A DNA stretch of 64,000 nt from Galaxea fascicularis (lineage: Eukaryota; Cnidaria; Anthozoa; Scleractinia; Euphylliidae), in contig OX419342.1 in assembly GCA_948470475.1 (NCBI GenBank), forward strand, positions 5,998,052 through 6,062,051. The letters run 5' to 3'. Numbering within the stretch: the first letter of the stretch is position 1; each line of letters opens with the position of its first letter. The translations under genes and the position numbers were made by a program. The notes under the pieces are model-generated. The model was not told the origin of the DNA and did not search any database. It was given only the letters and a program-made list of their open reading frames with translations. Positions 10,687 to 22,911 of the stretch are shown here, piece by piece.

Positions 10687-13134
10687 TGACTTGTTAACCA
10701 AACGCGCGCCCTAGAAAAATCGACACCCGTCTATTGTAAACCTCGAGGGAAAAACAACAAAACCTTGTCATAAATACAATGTATAAATACGTGATAAGGC
10801 CGGATATAAATAAGCCGTGACTGTAATTCAATGATCCTTTTATCTAAGACAATACACGCAAAAGTCGATTGGCTTTGAATGGCCTTTTGTGGAATGCATC
10901 TTCGGACCTCGCCTTTTAAGTCATAAATACCCCAAATAGCTAACTTGTAATAAATCACATAGTCCATATTCCAGTCAACTTGTTAATCATTGTCAATTAG
11001 GCTAATCCGCCCGGATAAAAAGTCACTTCTCGTTCCTGACTTCGTCCCTGGTCCCCCTTGCGGATTATTGAGATTTCAATTTCAAAATCGTACGCGCAAC
11101 TGAAAATACTGTGCGTTAAATCTTGCCCTAAACCCAGCAAATGAAAATTACTGAACCAATGACCCATAAATGACAGAGTTTGTCATTAATTAATTTTAAT
11201 GACTTTTAATGGTTCATGTGATAGTGCCCTGCGTAACAAAAAGATTGATGTTTTTGGATTTTACCGTTTTCTAAAACCCCAGGTATCATCCTAGAAAAAT
11301 AACCCAAACTAAATTTTTCCAGGTTTGCTCTCTGTTGCTATCCTAGGTGCCGGAGATGTTTTTTTTCGTTTGGAGGAAGGATGTTAGACTACAGTCGAAA
11401 ACTTCTTTTTCTGCCCCACAAGATAACAATGAATATATGACAGTATCAGTATATGACAGTATATGGAAAACACCATAAATAAACAATGGTATTATGTCTC
11501 CGCAAGAACTCATGCATTTATCTGATCGTACTGAAAACGTCCTGCAATAAAACACACTCGCATAGACAAAGCATGGGAAATTGAAGCAAAAGGGTCGAGT
11601 TTGTTTACAAAGAAATCAGTAGAGAAAGCGTCACACTAACCTTTGCTGACTGCATTAAAAAATAAGATCGTCTGGATAAAAAAAAAATTGTGCCAAAAAT
11701 GTAAAATCAAAGCAGTGGACTCTTTTGTCGGCTTGTATTACTTTAGCATGGCGCTTAGCTGGTCGTTCGAGATTTCCTCTTCAGACACATGGGCTCTTGC
11801 AACGGAACCTCTCTTTAACCTTTTACACCCCAATAGGTCACCATCTAACTTCTCCGCTTTACCGTATCACTATTCAGTCGTCAATAAAAAGGGTATAGGC
11901 ATACAGAAATTGATCACCGCGGTTCAGTTGAATTCGCTCGACATGTAACACACGAAATAAGCTACAACAGTAAAGAGAATATACCTGTTCATATTGGGTT
12001 TTAAAAGGTTAGTATTCAGATACAATAACCTAAGTAGCCTTGGCCGTAAGCAAAACAAATGGCCGGAAAACGTTAGCTTATCGTTCCGCTTTCGATTTGA
12101 TCTTTTCCGGCTTTGTGCACATCTTCTCAATTTCCAAGCCAAGACACTTTGGATTTTTGTCAAAAAATAATGCAAACAGCTCATCACGTTTTCGAGTTGA
12201 ACAGGGTATAAATCCAAAACGACGGGCTAAGAGAGCGGAGAAGAGTACTTTCTTTTCCGATAAATGGACAGATTTTTTAGTAATATAATTTGTTACCTGA
12301 ATTGTATACTCATTTTCCCACCTGCACATGTTAGACTACGCAAAACCACCAAACCGTTATTTTATTCTACAGATTCTTAATAGTTGATAAGAACCCTCAA
12401 TCTTTAAGTCGCACTTTTAGACACATTTAAAAGTCTCCAGTGATCTCAACTTTGAAAACAGTTTTGATGGTAATTAGTACTCCATTGAGGCGACAGTTGA
12501 CTCAGCCGGGAGAGAAAAGTACTCTTGAGAGCAAAGTCGCTTAGGCCTGGTTTGGCAATAGATCGACGGTGTGGATCATGTGTTTGGCTAAGAGTAAACT
12601 TGCACTCAGTTTTTTTCGTACTCCTTGAGATCTTTACAAATCCTCATCGTTTACTGAAATAAAAATTGATTATTTTTCCTCTAAGAAGAGAATTTTGTAA
12701 TAACCTTTTATTGCAACCTCAGAAAAACATCAATTCCGATCGCCATAAAATTTCGATCAATTTGTTATTCAAGGATTCTTCCCGTAGACTCTAAAATTTC
12801 TGACTGAGATATCGTCCAAAATTTCTTGCTTAAAAGCGTGATTGAAAAATGGACCCTTGACCCCCAAAACGCTAGCTTCTTTAAGCTTTTACGAAAAAAT
12901 AATTTTAAAATCGCTTTACGTTTTAAAGGAATATTACTTTACGGAAGTAACAAACGCGTGCAACAACTCATAACTATTAAACCATAATTATCTCTAATAA
13001 TCAGTTTATTTGTGGAAATTCGACGATACGACGAAAATTTTGTGAATGCTTTTAAAAGTCAGAACAACGCAAGGAAAGTATGTGTAACTTGAACTCAACT
13101 TGGCAAAAATCTATAGTTGGCAACGAAGTCCAGG
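10300..13134. repeat. Tandem duplication, copy 2
   Basis: Second unit, directly abutting the first. Its right end (GTCCAG followed by GAAGAATAATG) marks the original border. The offset stays constant throughout, so there are no indels between the copies. Either the event is very recent or the assembly has joined two alleles. Confidence 0.93.
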
Positions 13135-14803
13135 AAGAATAATGCATGTGTGCGACGAAAATGACATTACAAGAATCAATGAAATGCATACTTAGTAACC
13201 GCTACTAATTTAATCACAAGGCAAGCGCAGAAATGTTTGTTGCCAATAAATTATTATCATTATTATTATTATTGCCGCACACTTCTTTGCATGAATATTA
13301 CTATTGAAAATTAAACGCTCGCATCACAATCCAACTGACCAATCAGAGAGCAGCTACGAGAACGTGCTTTTTCAAACTTCGATAAACTTTAGTTGGACAA
13401 GCAACGCAGTGCTTTATCCAGAGAAATGCGGAGGAGGGAAGTTTATCTCCTTGAAACAAAGACTTATGGCGGTAAACGTACAGGAGTTTGCAATTTAACC
13501 GTAACTGCGTGGAAGCAAAAGATGTGGAGAAAAAAGGTATGGTTATCTAAAGTCTTCTGTTTGCAGTCTGGGCGAGTGCAAGTTTATATTTCACACGTGA
13601 CAATATTTGCTTCCTGTCGAATGTTCACCAAGAGGGTTGGTTTTCATTTAATTTACGTTTATGATGTCGATGACTTTTTGTTGACAGAGCAGAGTAGTGA
13701 GCTCGGAAGAAGATATTCCCTTCGATAAGAATTCTATAAAGCGATTTGAACAAGTATGGATGTAGTGGTGAACACAATTCCGCGTAATTCAAACCAATTC
13801 TTAGCGCAAATTTGTCCTGAGCTAACAATATTTAAAACAGGTATTAAATTGTACTCCCAAACTTTCAGTTTTCTTTATTATAAACTATTTGCTTCATAGA
13901 AGCTAAAACAGACGAAGAAGTAGAGCGTCTCGCATCTTACTTTAAATTTTGCACGTGCAAACTTAAAATGCAAATCAGGCTGGTGTACAAAATAGCTAGA
14001 AGGAGCGGATCTTTTTTTACGCTTTCCCTGGTGTTTCATTTGATTACGAAGTAGCCTCGCTCGTATTTCCAAAAACAACAGATTACACGGTGAAGCGGAA
14101 TATAAGGATTTATTACGGAGAATAGCTGTTGACAGGGGGTAGCAGTGGCTCATGGGCAAAGCATTATTTAATGGTAAAACAAAAACAACGAGAAGGTTCG
14201 ATTATTCGGCGAAGGTTGAAGGTTTTTTAGCCCATTCAGTGCATCGAAAGTCTGTCGTAATCCAGTGAAACAATAACTAAATGTTCACTTCAAGGAAAAT
14301 TTATTTATTTATTTATTTATTCATTCTTTTAAATTTAAGACACACTTTTTGAGACCCTAAACTGTATTCAAACTCGCCATTTATTGGAACGACAGTTAAA
14401 ATGACAGTGATGCATCAATTGATGTTTGAGGCCTTGCGGAAATCTCTCTGTTCATTCGTTTGAATAACTATATTAACGTCGAATAGGGTTGAGCAATATC
14501 CCCATTCTTTTTCTATAAATACTGAATTTGTAATGGCCATTTGTTACAGTGATGCCGGACTGACAATTTACATTTTTGCTATCACTTCTTTGCTCTTCAG
14601 TCGTGATCACGACTTTGTTTTCCTTCATTTTGACTTCGTTTCACGTTTTTCTTTTCATGTTCAAACAATTTTGTGATCAGTAACAGCCCGAAAAATCTAA
14701 ATGAGATGAAAAACTGATCTTGCAAGTAGAAATCATATGTTTGTCACTAGGTATTGATAACGGCATGACGCACAGGTACACTATATATAATTTTATTTTG
14801 TTA
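13135..14803. other. Spacer without recognised gene
   Basis: AT-rich sequence with short TTA and TTTA runs near 13255-13275 and 14300-14330. The ORFs are under 115 codons and show no family features. Confidence 0.4.
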
Positions 14804-14817
14804 TTTTTCTTCAGGTC

Positions 14818-15160
14818 TCCTTGACTTCATGGCCTCATGTTGACCAGATCTTGGTTAGAATGCCTCTGATAATACAATCAGCACTCCATAATCTCCAGGC
14901 AGCACTACAGCATTCCCAGTCAGCCCCAAGGCATCCTCAGTCAGCCCCACAGCACACCCAATTAGAACCACAGCATCCTCAGCCAGCACCATACTACTCA
15001 CATTATTCCCAAAGATCAGCTTCAGAGTCACAGCGCACCCCACTTCTGTCCAGTCGCTGTATCTGCCCTCCAGTTCCACAGCTTCGCCAGCAAAGCCTGA
15101 TTGAAAGTCTTCAATTTTGGTGGTTAGTCATTTCCTTGTGGGTTGGGAGTGGGGGTTAAA
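14818..15160 (+). CDS. Possible exon coding a Gln/Pro/His-rich repeat
   Basis: A strong acceptor (TTATTTTTCTTCAG, ending 14815) opens onto a frame of about 115 codons. Its middle repeats SAPRHPQSAPQH-like units, encoded by an imperfect CAGTCAGCCCCA(A/C) minisatellite at about 14915-14990. A TAA ends it at 15158-15160. I found no partner exon and no family, and the repeat alone could create the open frame. Confidence 0.22.
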
Positions 15161-16242
15161 TAGAGCTCTGGATGAACCTTACAAAGCACACTATGCACAC
15201 ACGTTCGGCTTGAAGTCCGTTGACTTCTCCTTCGGCTTAATGTAACTGTAGTTAGATTAGCTAGCGGGTCCCACAGGTTGGTTGGCTCCTCCCCTTAGGC
15301 TCCTTAATTAATGGGTTCCTTTGCAGGTTATTCGGCCATCGGCTAAGCTTGTTTAAATTTTTCATCGATTTTCGGCTTCGGTTCGGCCCTTCTTTGACGC
15401 ATTTCGTTGCCGTTCTTGCCTTTTCGTGATCGTCGTCGTCGGTGACGCTGGAATCACCCGCTTAGTTGCGCAAAAAACCAATTGATATACCACACTTCAC
15501 TTAGCAGTGTGCGCGCTGTAATTAAGTGAAGCTTTCTTCCGTAAGGTTCAACCAGATGGTTAATTCAAAGATAAGTCTTAGCAAGCTAGAGACTACAGGT
15601 CATTCAACCGAGGTAAGGAGACCTTATTTGGCAACTCCTCACAGGTTTAATGATCTCTCTAGCTACAAGCAGATAGTTACTCAGGCTCGCAAATTTGGTT
15701 GGCAGTTACCTCTGGATTTCACTCGAGTTTCTTTCGACCGCTTCCTTTATTTCGCTGTGTTATTCAAGATCCAATTACGACCTGTTCGTACAAATTTCCC
15801 CACGCTTGGCGCCAGCCACATGCTCTGATTGGCTTTGAATGCTGATTGGCTCATCGGGCTTTTGCGTCCGATAATTGTTCTACGAGGTCCCTCTGATGCA
15901 CGGAAATAGTTCGAGAGCTTGAAGAGGTCACAGCCTACCATCAAACTTGCGAGTGCAGTTCAGTGGCAGGAAAATCTTGACTCGTTAGTTAGCTGGGGCA
16001 CAATGGGACAACGCACACACGTTAGTTTAGATCGTTTACAAATCGTAAGCGTACGTAGCCTTCGAGACCAATCTACGACGCAGAATCATTGGACAAGCCT
16101 GGAACCGGACCACGTACAGCTAAATAGCCAGTTGAAAACACTCCAATAGCCTTAGGATTCGAAAGTGGCAGGCATCTGGGGGGATTTTTTCGCTATGGCA
16201 GCGTTAACACTGAGATGCGCTCGAGTTGATTCAATAAGGTCA

Positions 16243-16317
16243 ACTCGTCTCCTTGGCAACGGTAACTTGGGTTGGCGTGCGTAGCACGACAACCCAATAA
16301 ATTGCCACGGAGACTAG
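16243..16317. repeat. Hairpin-forming inverted repeat
   Basis: ACTCGTCTCCTTGGCAACGG is answered by CCACGGAGACTAGT, with GGGTTG/CAACCC at the inner ends around a 15-bp loop. Confidence 0.55.
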
Positions 16318-16637
16318 TGATCGCCGTGCTCGGGTAGATTTGTCTCTTTGTTGATCTTGCCTTGTGGAAGGAACCTCCTCTTCAAAACAGTCCCGCATTG
16401 CACTTCGCGGTGAGAGAGCTTAGCGGCAGGTAGTCTTCACAACCTATGGAGACCCGTGTTGAGCGAAACGTCACTTACAGACTGTCCAGTGGGTCCATAC
16501 TAGTACAGCATTCCTCGCAGATCATTCCGTGGAACAACTCTGGTGCCGGCTGGCCGAAGAAAGAAGAACAAAGATCCAACAGATCCTCAATCGTCGCTGG
16601 TAGGCAACTAGAACATCAGTCTAAGTAGGCTAGTGAG

Positions 16638-16850
16638 CTGCCATAGCGGTGATGAAAGAGGACATCGCTCCAAGAAGGTGGACTTGGAGATACACGGATC
16701 AGGCCATTTGTGCTTTGACCGTGATCAATAGGTAATTAGAAAAGTCAGTCATGACAGATGACCTGCCATGGTGGCGATGAATGAAGACGTCAACGAACCA
16801 AGGAGCAGGACCTGGAGACTACACGGAGCAGGCCATTTGTGCTTTGACCC
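16638..16850 (+). repeat. Two-unit diverged tandem repeat, period about 125 bp
   Basis: CTGCCATAGCGGTGATGAA (16638) recurs as CTGCCATGGTGGCGATGAA (about 16763). Both units end with GGCCATTTGTGCTTTGACC. Confidence 0.7.
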
Positions 16851-19800
16851 TATTTGACTGCCACTGGTAAAATTTTGTTTGGCCTGTATTTGTATTCAAA
16901 TCTCTATCAAATTTTAGATAGATCTCCAACTTGCGCAATCCGAGAGAATCCGGGGGTCAAAGGAGGGCCTTTTTGCAAATGGCCTGATCATTGGGGCTTA
17001 GGAAAAAAGACAGTCTAACAAGATAGCATGTAGCAGTGATATCGTCAATTAGAGCTGTTTGAACAGACGTTCATGGACAAGCTTTGCACGCCACAGTTTG
17101 CGATCGCCGTGTTACAGATGAGATGACGATCGTTCGCTAGTCTCTATCAAAGCTAACGTCCAATAACGACTGTTAAGGCAGCAACTTATAAGTTGAATTC
17201 TATATCGTACGTTTTCGCAATGGTGTTAATTGGTGACAGCTACTGTGCAATCCGCGACGTTCACTGAATTTAGCATATTTGAACCATTCAGCTGCAATTG
17301 GCGCGACACGAAATAAAATATGCAGCCCGGGGACATTTTGTAGTTGTACACCTCATGGCACAGTTGTGAAGACGTGCCTCTGGCCGGCCGGCACCAAATC
17401 CAGGTAAGATCTCGTCGTCTTTTCTGCTCGTCTGCGTGTCCAAACCTACTGTCAACATGGAACTGAGAGCAGTGTGCAGCGCCTTGATGACTGACAGCCA
17501 AGCAGGTGGGTTAGTTAGTAGACGAGGTGAGTGGATTAATCGCGTGATACAGCCACGAAGTTGTATCACGCTGGAAGATGACAACCATTCCGGACCATTG
17601 CTTTGCTCGTGTTCCTCGGCACTTAGCTGGTATGATAAACATATGACAACATAAGATAGACAACGACAAAGATAGCAATGGTTCGTAGTAGATGTGATCT
17701 TCTAGAGTTTATTGTAAAAAGCGCGGTCCGGCTTTCGATTCGAACTTTCGTGTTTTCACTTCGGTACTTCTTCGATAAGTCTTCGGCCAACCTCGATACT
17801 CTTCGGCATACAAGTGAAAAGAAAAAAAAATGTTGTCGACGATTTCTCGATGACAGGCTGTTAAACACCCCTGCGTACCACCTTGTGGACCCTAGGGAGT
17901 TCGCCACTGAGTGTTTAGTTTTATAAACACATGAACTCTCTTCGGTTCACTGGTGCCAAATTTTTCATATAGGAACGCACCCTCTCTCGGAATTCTTTCG
18001 GCTATTTAGTTCAATTAAATTGTAATTAAATTTTGTAAGAAATAAATGTACAAACTCAAAACCGTGTCTGTTGTCTTTATTTTAAAATAAGCTAAACAAA
18101 CAATACTAACGGTACAATTTTGTTTCAGGAAAATACTAACCAGGCAATTCTATTTCAGCAAAATGGCATCACCTTTTTTTTCCGAAAGGCGTTTTTTTCG
18201 TCATCATCTTTGGCTTGGTTTCCGCTTCACTTTTTTTCCGGAATGCACCTCGACGCAGCTTACAACATTTTTCAACTACTTTTTTGATCTGGAATCCGTG
18301 TGTCATTTTTGCAAGAATCTCGAAACACATCCGACCACTTCCATCTTCCACGCCGCGCATATTTTCACTGGAGAAGACTTCACAAATGTCGTCAGTACTT
18401 TGCTTGTAATGGATTAGTAACAATGCAAATAAAAGAGAAAAAAACAAAAACTTGTGTTTATATTTTATTTATTACCGAATAAGTTAACGATAACAAGCTT
18501 AACTCCTTGTTATGAAAATATGCTTAATTAAAATTAAAAAAAAAATAAAAAAACTGAAAGCTGCCTGTGTGGTTTACTCGTGTCTTGTGTGGTTGATACT
18601 GAACTAACATTTTGTTTCAGCTGCTTCATCGTGATTTTCGAACGATACGCGTTGGTTTTTTTTGCTGTCGTGGATTTTCAAGAGACAGGTCACCCAACAC
18701 TGCACTGGCTTAAAAAAAAACGGCGACAAATTTTACGGAATCTACGTGCTTTTTTGGACACTGAGTAGGAGCTCTTTGACACGACAGAACACCAGCCATG
18801 GAAGAAATGAAGCCTGCCGTTCTAAATGCGAAGAAATTATATGACTTGAGAAAGAAGCATACCAACATTTTTCAAATCACCGTTGCAGAGTTGCAGCCTT
18901 ACTTTTGGCAGGTAAGCCTTTTTGTGTCATTCTTTCTTTACTTTAACAACTATGCTTTTCCTCCCTTTCCAGTTCCATCGAGTGCGGGGCTCTATCTCGG
19001 GATTGACGCAGAAACGATGTTGCGCCTCGAACGAGACTGTAAGTATACAGCAATGAAACGTCCTCTTCTCCAAACTGGAGAATCTAGATCAATTGGCGTC
19101 GCAAACAGACACAATTCAATGTCAAAAATCAACAAGGAGAAACCTTTTGTATTAATTCGTGTGACAAAGTTAAAATGTCTTAATCATTTTTCAGGAAAAC
19201 ATATTCAAAGTAACTGACCTTCATCAATTATGGAAACATTGCGATTGAAGTGAAAATTTATGATAATTATGCAACTGCAGGCAACTGGATCGACCGGCGC
19301 AGACTTAAATATGTGATTGTGACAGGACCCCAATCCGGAGTCCTATCTACGATTAAATCAAAGTCTTGTATTTTATTGGCCAACGTTACCATGCTATAAA
19401 CATTCTTTTGAGCAGGTACAACTTCCAGAAGACAGTTTCCGGATGTCCGTACTGCTTACAAGGCACCGAGGAGTAAATGCTGATGCGCCATTACTACGAT
19501 CCTCATCAAGCGGATGTGAATCGCGTTTATATCAGTTCAGGTAGTATAAAGGTTATTTGAGGTCTTCAGTCTTCAGTCTAGAGTTCAAAGGGAAGTTACA
19601 GAAAGAGAAAAAAAAAGCGAGGAGATCAATAGGTCTCAGCGTGAGATCTGCAGCTCCAATGGGATTCAAACCTCATATGATCTTCTAAAACCTGACCAAT
19701 TAGTAATTTTTTCTTCGACTAAGATTCATTTCCACGTTACTCGACACTTGCACGAATGTCTTGGGTTGATTTCTTTTGTGAGTTTGTTTTGTCAGGTCAT

Positions 19801-20280
19801 CTGCTTTTAGCTGCAACAACAGGGCGTGACATCTGTGGAGTGGAATCAACACAGAATGACAAGAACGTGACATCTGTGGAGTGAAGTCAGCACAGCGGAG
19901 AATGACAAGAGCCCACCACAAGTTGATTCCTGGTTTCAGCCGTCGCAACCTGGGTATGAAACAAATAGGAACAATGGCAATTCAAAACAGATATCTTACA
20001 ACGAAATTTGCATGGATGAGGTGGCTCTGCCTCAATATTACTCGTGAATATTTTTCATATTCAAGTCGTGTCGTGTATTGGGTTATTCAGGTGCACTCAA
20101 AACTACCCAGTCTTGGAATTTTTGGCTTAAATGAATTTAAAGCGATGAAGTAGACCAATAGCATAGAAAGAAAACGGGGACAGATTAACTGAGGAGTTTA
20201 CAGCTTTGTGAACCAAACTGAATTCGTAGAAATGGCAGATCAACGACGTCTTTCTTTGGTGTCATAGACCTTTTTTAAGG

Positions 20281-20532
20281 CTACTCACATTCTTGAATAT
20301 CTAGCTTTATTTCTTCAGTGGCTTCATCAACCTGAAAATAGAACCCACAGTTTAGGACCTTCAGGATGCAACTGTCGAGTCCAACACCATAACTTGCAGT
20401 AGGTGTCCAACAGTGATTTTTCGAAAGACACGCAGCCTCGTCAACAGAATAAGACTCGCCCCATCGGCCTGTTGAAGACTTGTCTAGACTTCGCTGAATA
20501 TTTCTTCCTCGCTCGTTGGTTAGAGACGTCAA
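20281..20532 (-). other. Open frame with possible terminal exon
   Basis: A TTTTCAG acceptor on the - strand precedes VDEATEEIKLDIQECE and a stop. The upstream part (RWGESYSVDEAACLSKNHC) stays open in the same frame. No family is recognised. Confidence 0.15.
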
Positions 20533-20694
20533 ACAAACCCCGTTACCAGTGACAGGTCAGCAAAACCGCTTTATTAAGCTTTGTGGCATTCATTGGAAAG
20601 GTAACTCTGACTCTTTGTTCTTAGATCAGTGTAGCATATGGGTGAAGTGCTTTTTGCCAGCTGAATAATTATTCCGTTACCCTGTGTACAAGAC

Positions 20695-20882
20695 ATCAAT
20701 CATAAAAAATAATGAATAAATCATTAAATAAATAAAAAAAAACAATGAATAATAAATGAATAAAACGATAAACAAATAAACAGATGACCAAATTAAAAGA
20801 TAAATGTCTAAAGAAATAAAAACAATTAATGAATAAATACTAAATCAATAAATCTATGCTCAATGAATAAACAGATAAAATA
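20695..20882 (+). repeat. A-rich AATAAAT/GAATAAAT low-complexity repeat
   Basis: About 190 bp of degenerate AATAAA, AATGAATAAAT and similar words. The many AATAAA matches here are not evidence of poly(A) sites. Confidence 0.75.
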
Positions 20883-22911
20883 GCCACTCGGGCGTGGTTA
20901 AGGTTCTTCGATTGGGTTGTTTTATTCGCATCAATCAACCCTTGCTTAATTATGTTGTGCTTGTTTTATGTCTTGAGGTTATTCCTTTAGGTGGAGATTT
21001 CATTTGCACTACAGGACGTGAAATCTGCGGAGATAAGTTAATAGAGGCAGATGTCAGCATCCCACGGCAGGATAATTGACAAAGTGATTTGTGGTTTCAA
21101 CAGACATCAAAATTATCGAACACCATAACTATGCTGCCTCAACATTTGTTTGGTATGTTTAGTAAGTTATTACGAGCGAAATTACTTTGTTTTTGTTGAA
21201 TTTAGTTTTGTGTGATTATATCTGAGTTACAAACGTTTTGAAGCGTTCAGTAGCATAGAATTACAGCAGAAACCTAATTTTTTACCGACATCATTACCTG
21301 TTCTCTCGCCAACCAGCTTCTACCAACTGTAACAACAACAACAGTTTATTCACAAGAAAAGTGGCAGAAAAAATTTATTTCTATCTGTGCAGCTAAAGAT
21401 AGATTGTACATGGAGTCAGAATAATTATCAAGTTAAATTTATACAAAAATTCAACCTTGCCAGTCTAGTATAATTTTCCATTTCGAAAGTTACTAACATT
21501 CCATGTCAAGCGTTGTATTTTTGGTAGGGTTTGTCGTTGATATGAAGGACCACCCACCGGCTACTGCTCCAGGACTAACGATGGTAACCCTTTGAGATTA
21601 ACGGACCCACACAAACGATGAGAAGACAAATATATCCATGCAGTGATGGATCAGGTAGTGGAGAGGTGCTTCGTTTGCAGTGATAAATCAGCACAGAAAA
21701 GGTAAGGGAGGCTTCTGGTTCGATTTGCTGTTAAATAGCAAGTATTTAATCAGTACTTCACATACCTCATGCGGTTTTTCCGCGAGTACAGTTTGCACAG
21801 ATGACAACAAAGTCAGTATAGAATCGGTACGAAACTACTGGCAGAATTATAAATCGGAGAACGTTGTTTCAATTTCAGACAAGAAAAGCACGAATTTGTT
21901 CTTTATTAAACTGGTAATCACCAACTGTTACCAGCTTAATCCCAAATCAGCGCACACTGTATTACAGATTTGCACAGCTAGATATAGTGACATGGGCTCC
22001 ATGGTTGGCCATCTGTCATTATCCATACCATTATTCATACCAATATACTTGATTAAATAGTTTTTGCCAAGGCTGATGACACTGCTCGATATATACAGTT
22101 TGTGTATTTTCTTATCTATTCTATATTTTCAGTAAGTGTTGGCTGCTGAAAACGTATCATGACAAGTTTCAAAGAACACAGAATAGGTTTGAGAAATTCT
22201 GTCCTGTTCTGAAAAGGTACCCAAGAGGTAAGCAATAGCATTAACACTTTCTATTCCGAGGAGTGATTGGCAATAAATACCTCGCCCAAATAAAGTCGAT
22301 GTTCTCCTTAAAACGATTTAGAATCGGGAGCATCAAAAGCTTCTTTTCTTTGTCCATTCCAGATCTGTCAGCATCCAGACTTGGGTAAAACTTTATCTTC
22401 AGGTGTGGAACAGTGCGGAAAAACATAGATATCACTGACAACTAAAAACCGCCATTTTTTTTTGATGGATAGAGCAAATTTCATCCTGGTTATGGAGGTG
22501 TTTGTGCCAACAGGTAATCTATGCAGTCATTACTTTCCGTCTAGGAATGAATAGTGGTGTCAGCAGCAATGCTGTTAATTGTAATTTATCCAAGACTTCA
22601 AGAAACTTGTTATCCAGCAGTCACATTGGATCCGAACTATAAGTCTAGAATCATGACAGTGCCCTGTTATGTCTTCATTGTTAATAATTATGGAACATTT
22701 TGTTGGTAGTAATTATGAAACATTACTTCACGGTGTGACTTCGTGAATAAGAGTACAAGACTTCAGTTATGCGCGGATTAGGAAATTGAATTTATACCAC
22801 TCTCACTTTTTCTAGGTTATATTACGTCTGTTCTATTTATTGTCCTTTAGGATTGGTGGACTCCAGATTGCGTCAAGAAATCTTTCTATGGATCAAGACT
22901 TGGATTGTTTG

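Larger units (their letters stand above)
15161..18160. other. Three kilobases without recognised gene; possible old transposon
   Basis: It holds one CCAAT-family copy (about 15795-15870), a hairpin (16243-16317), a two-unit tandem repeat (16638-16850) and an AATAAA near 18040. No reverse transcriptase, transposase or terminal repeat is recognisable. ORFs at 15526 and 17288-17654 look like chance. Confidence 0.35.
18798..22911 (+). other. Cluster of exon-like segments, possible unknown multi-exon gene
   Basis: Several open segments have good splice sites. 18798-18911 begins MEEMKPAVLNAKKLYDLRKK and ends at GTAAGC. 18973-19038 is in phase and ends at GTAAGT. 19195-19248 adds ENIFKVTDLHQLWKHCD and a stop, giving 77 residues. 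Alternatively 19416-19540 (VQLPEDSFRMSVLLTRHRG...) continues in phase from 19038. Further right, 22133-22227 (KCWLLKTYHDKFQRTQNRF...) joins in phase to the segment from 22851, which ends at a stop at 22911. I could not chain the whole into one model and recognise no domain. It could be one fast-evolving gene, two small genes or decayed remnants. Confidence 0.28.

Noticed and set aside
18163..18417. 84-codon + frame starting MASPFFSERRFF
   Set aside because: It follows a TTTCAG but is rich in Phe and His from T-rich DNA, with no partner exon; not strong enough to call.
20990..21079. Frame CTTGREICGDKLIEAD recalling a chemokine-like Cys pattern
   Set aside because: Too short, one matching stretch only, and chemokines are not expected in such an animal.
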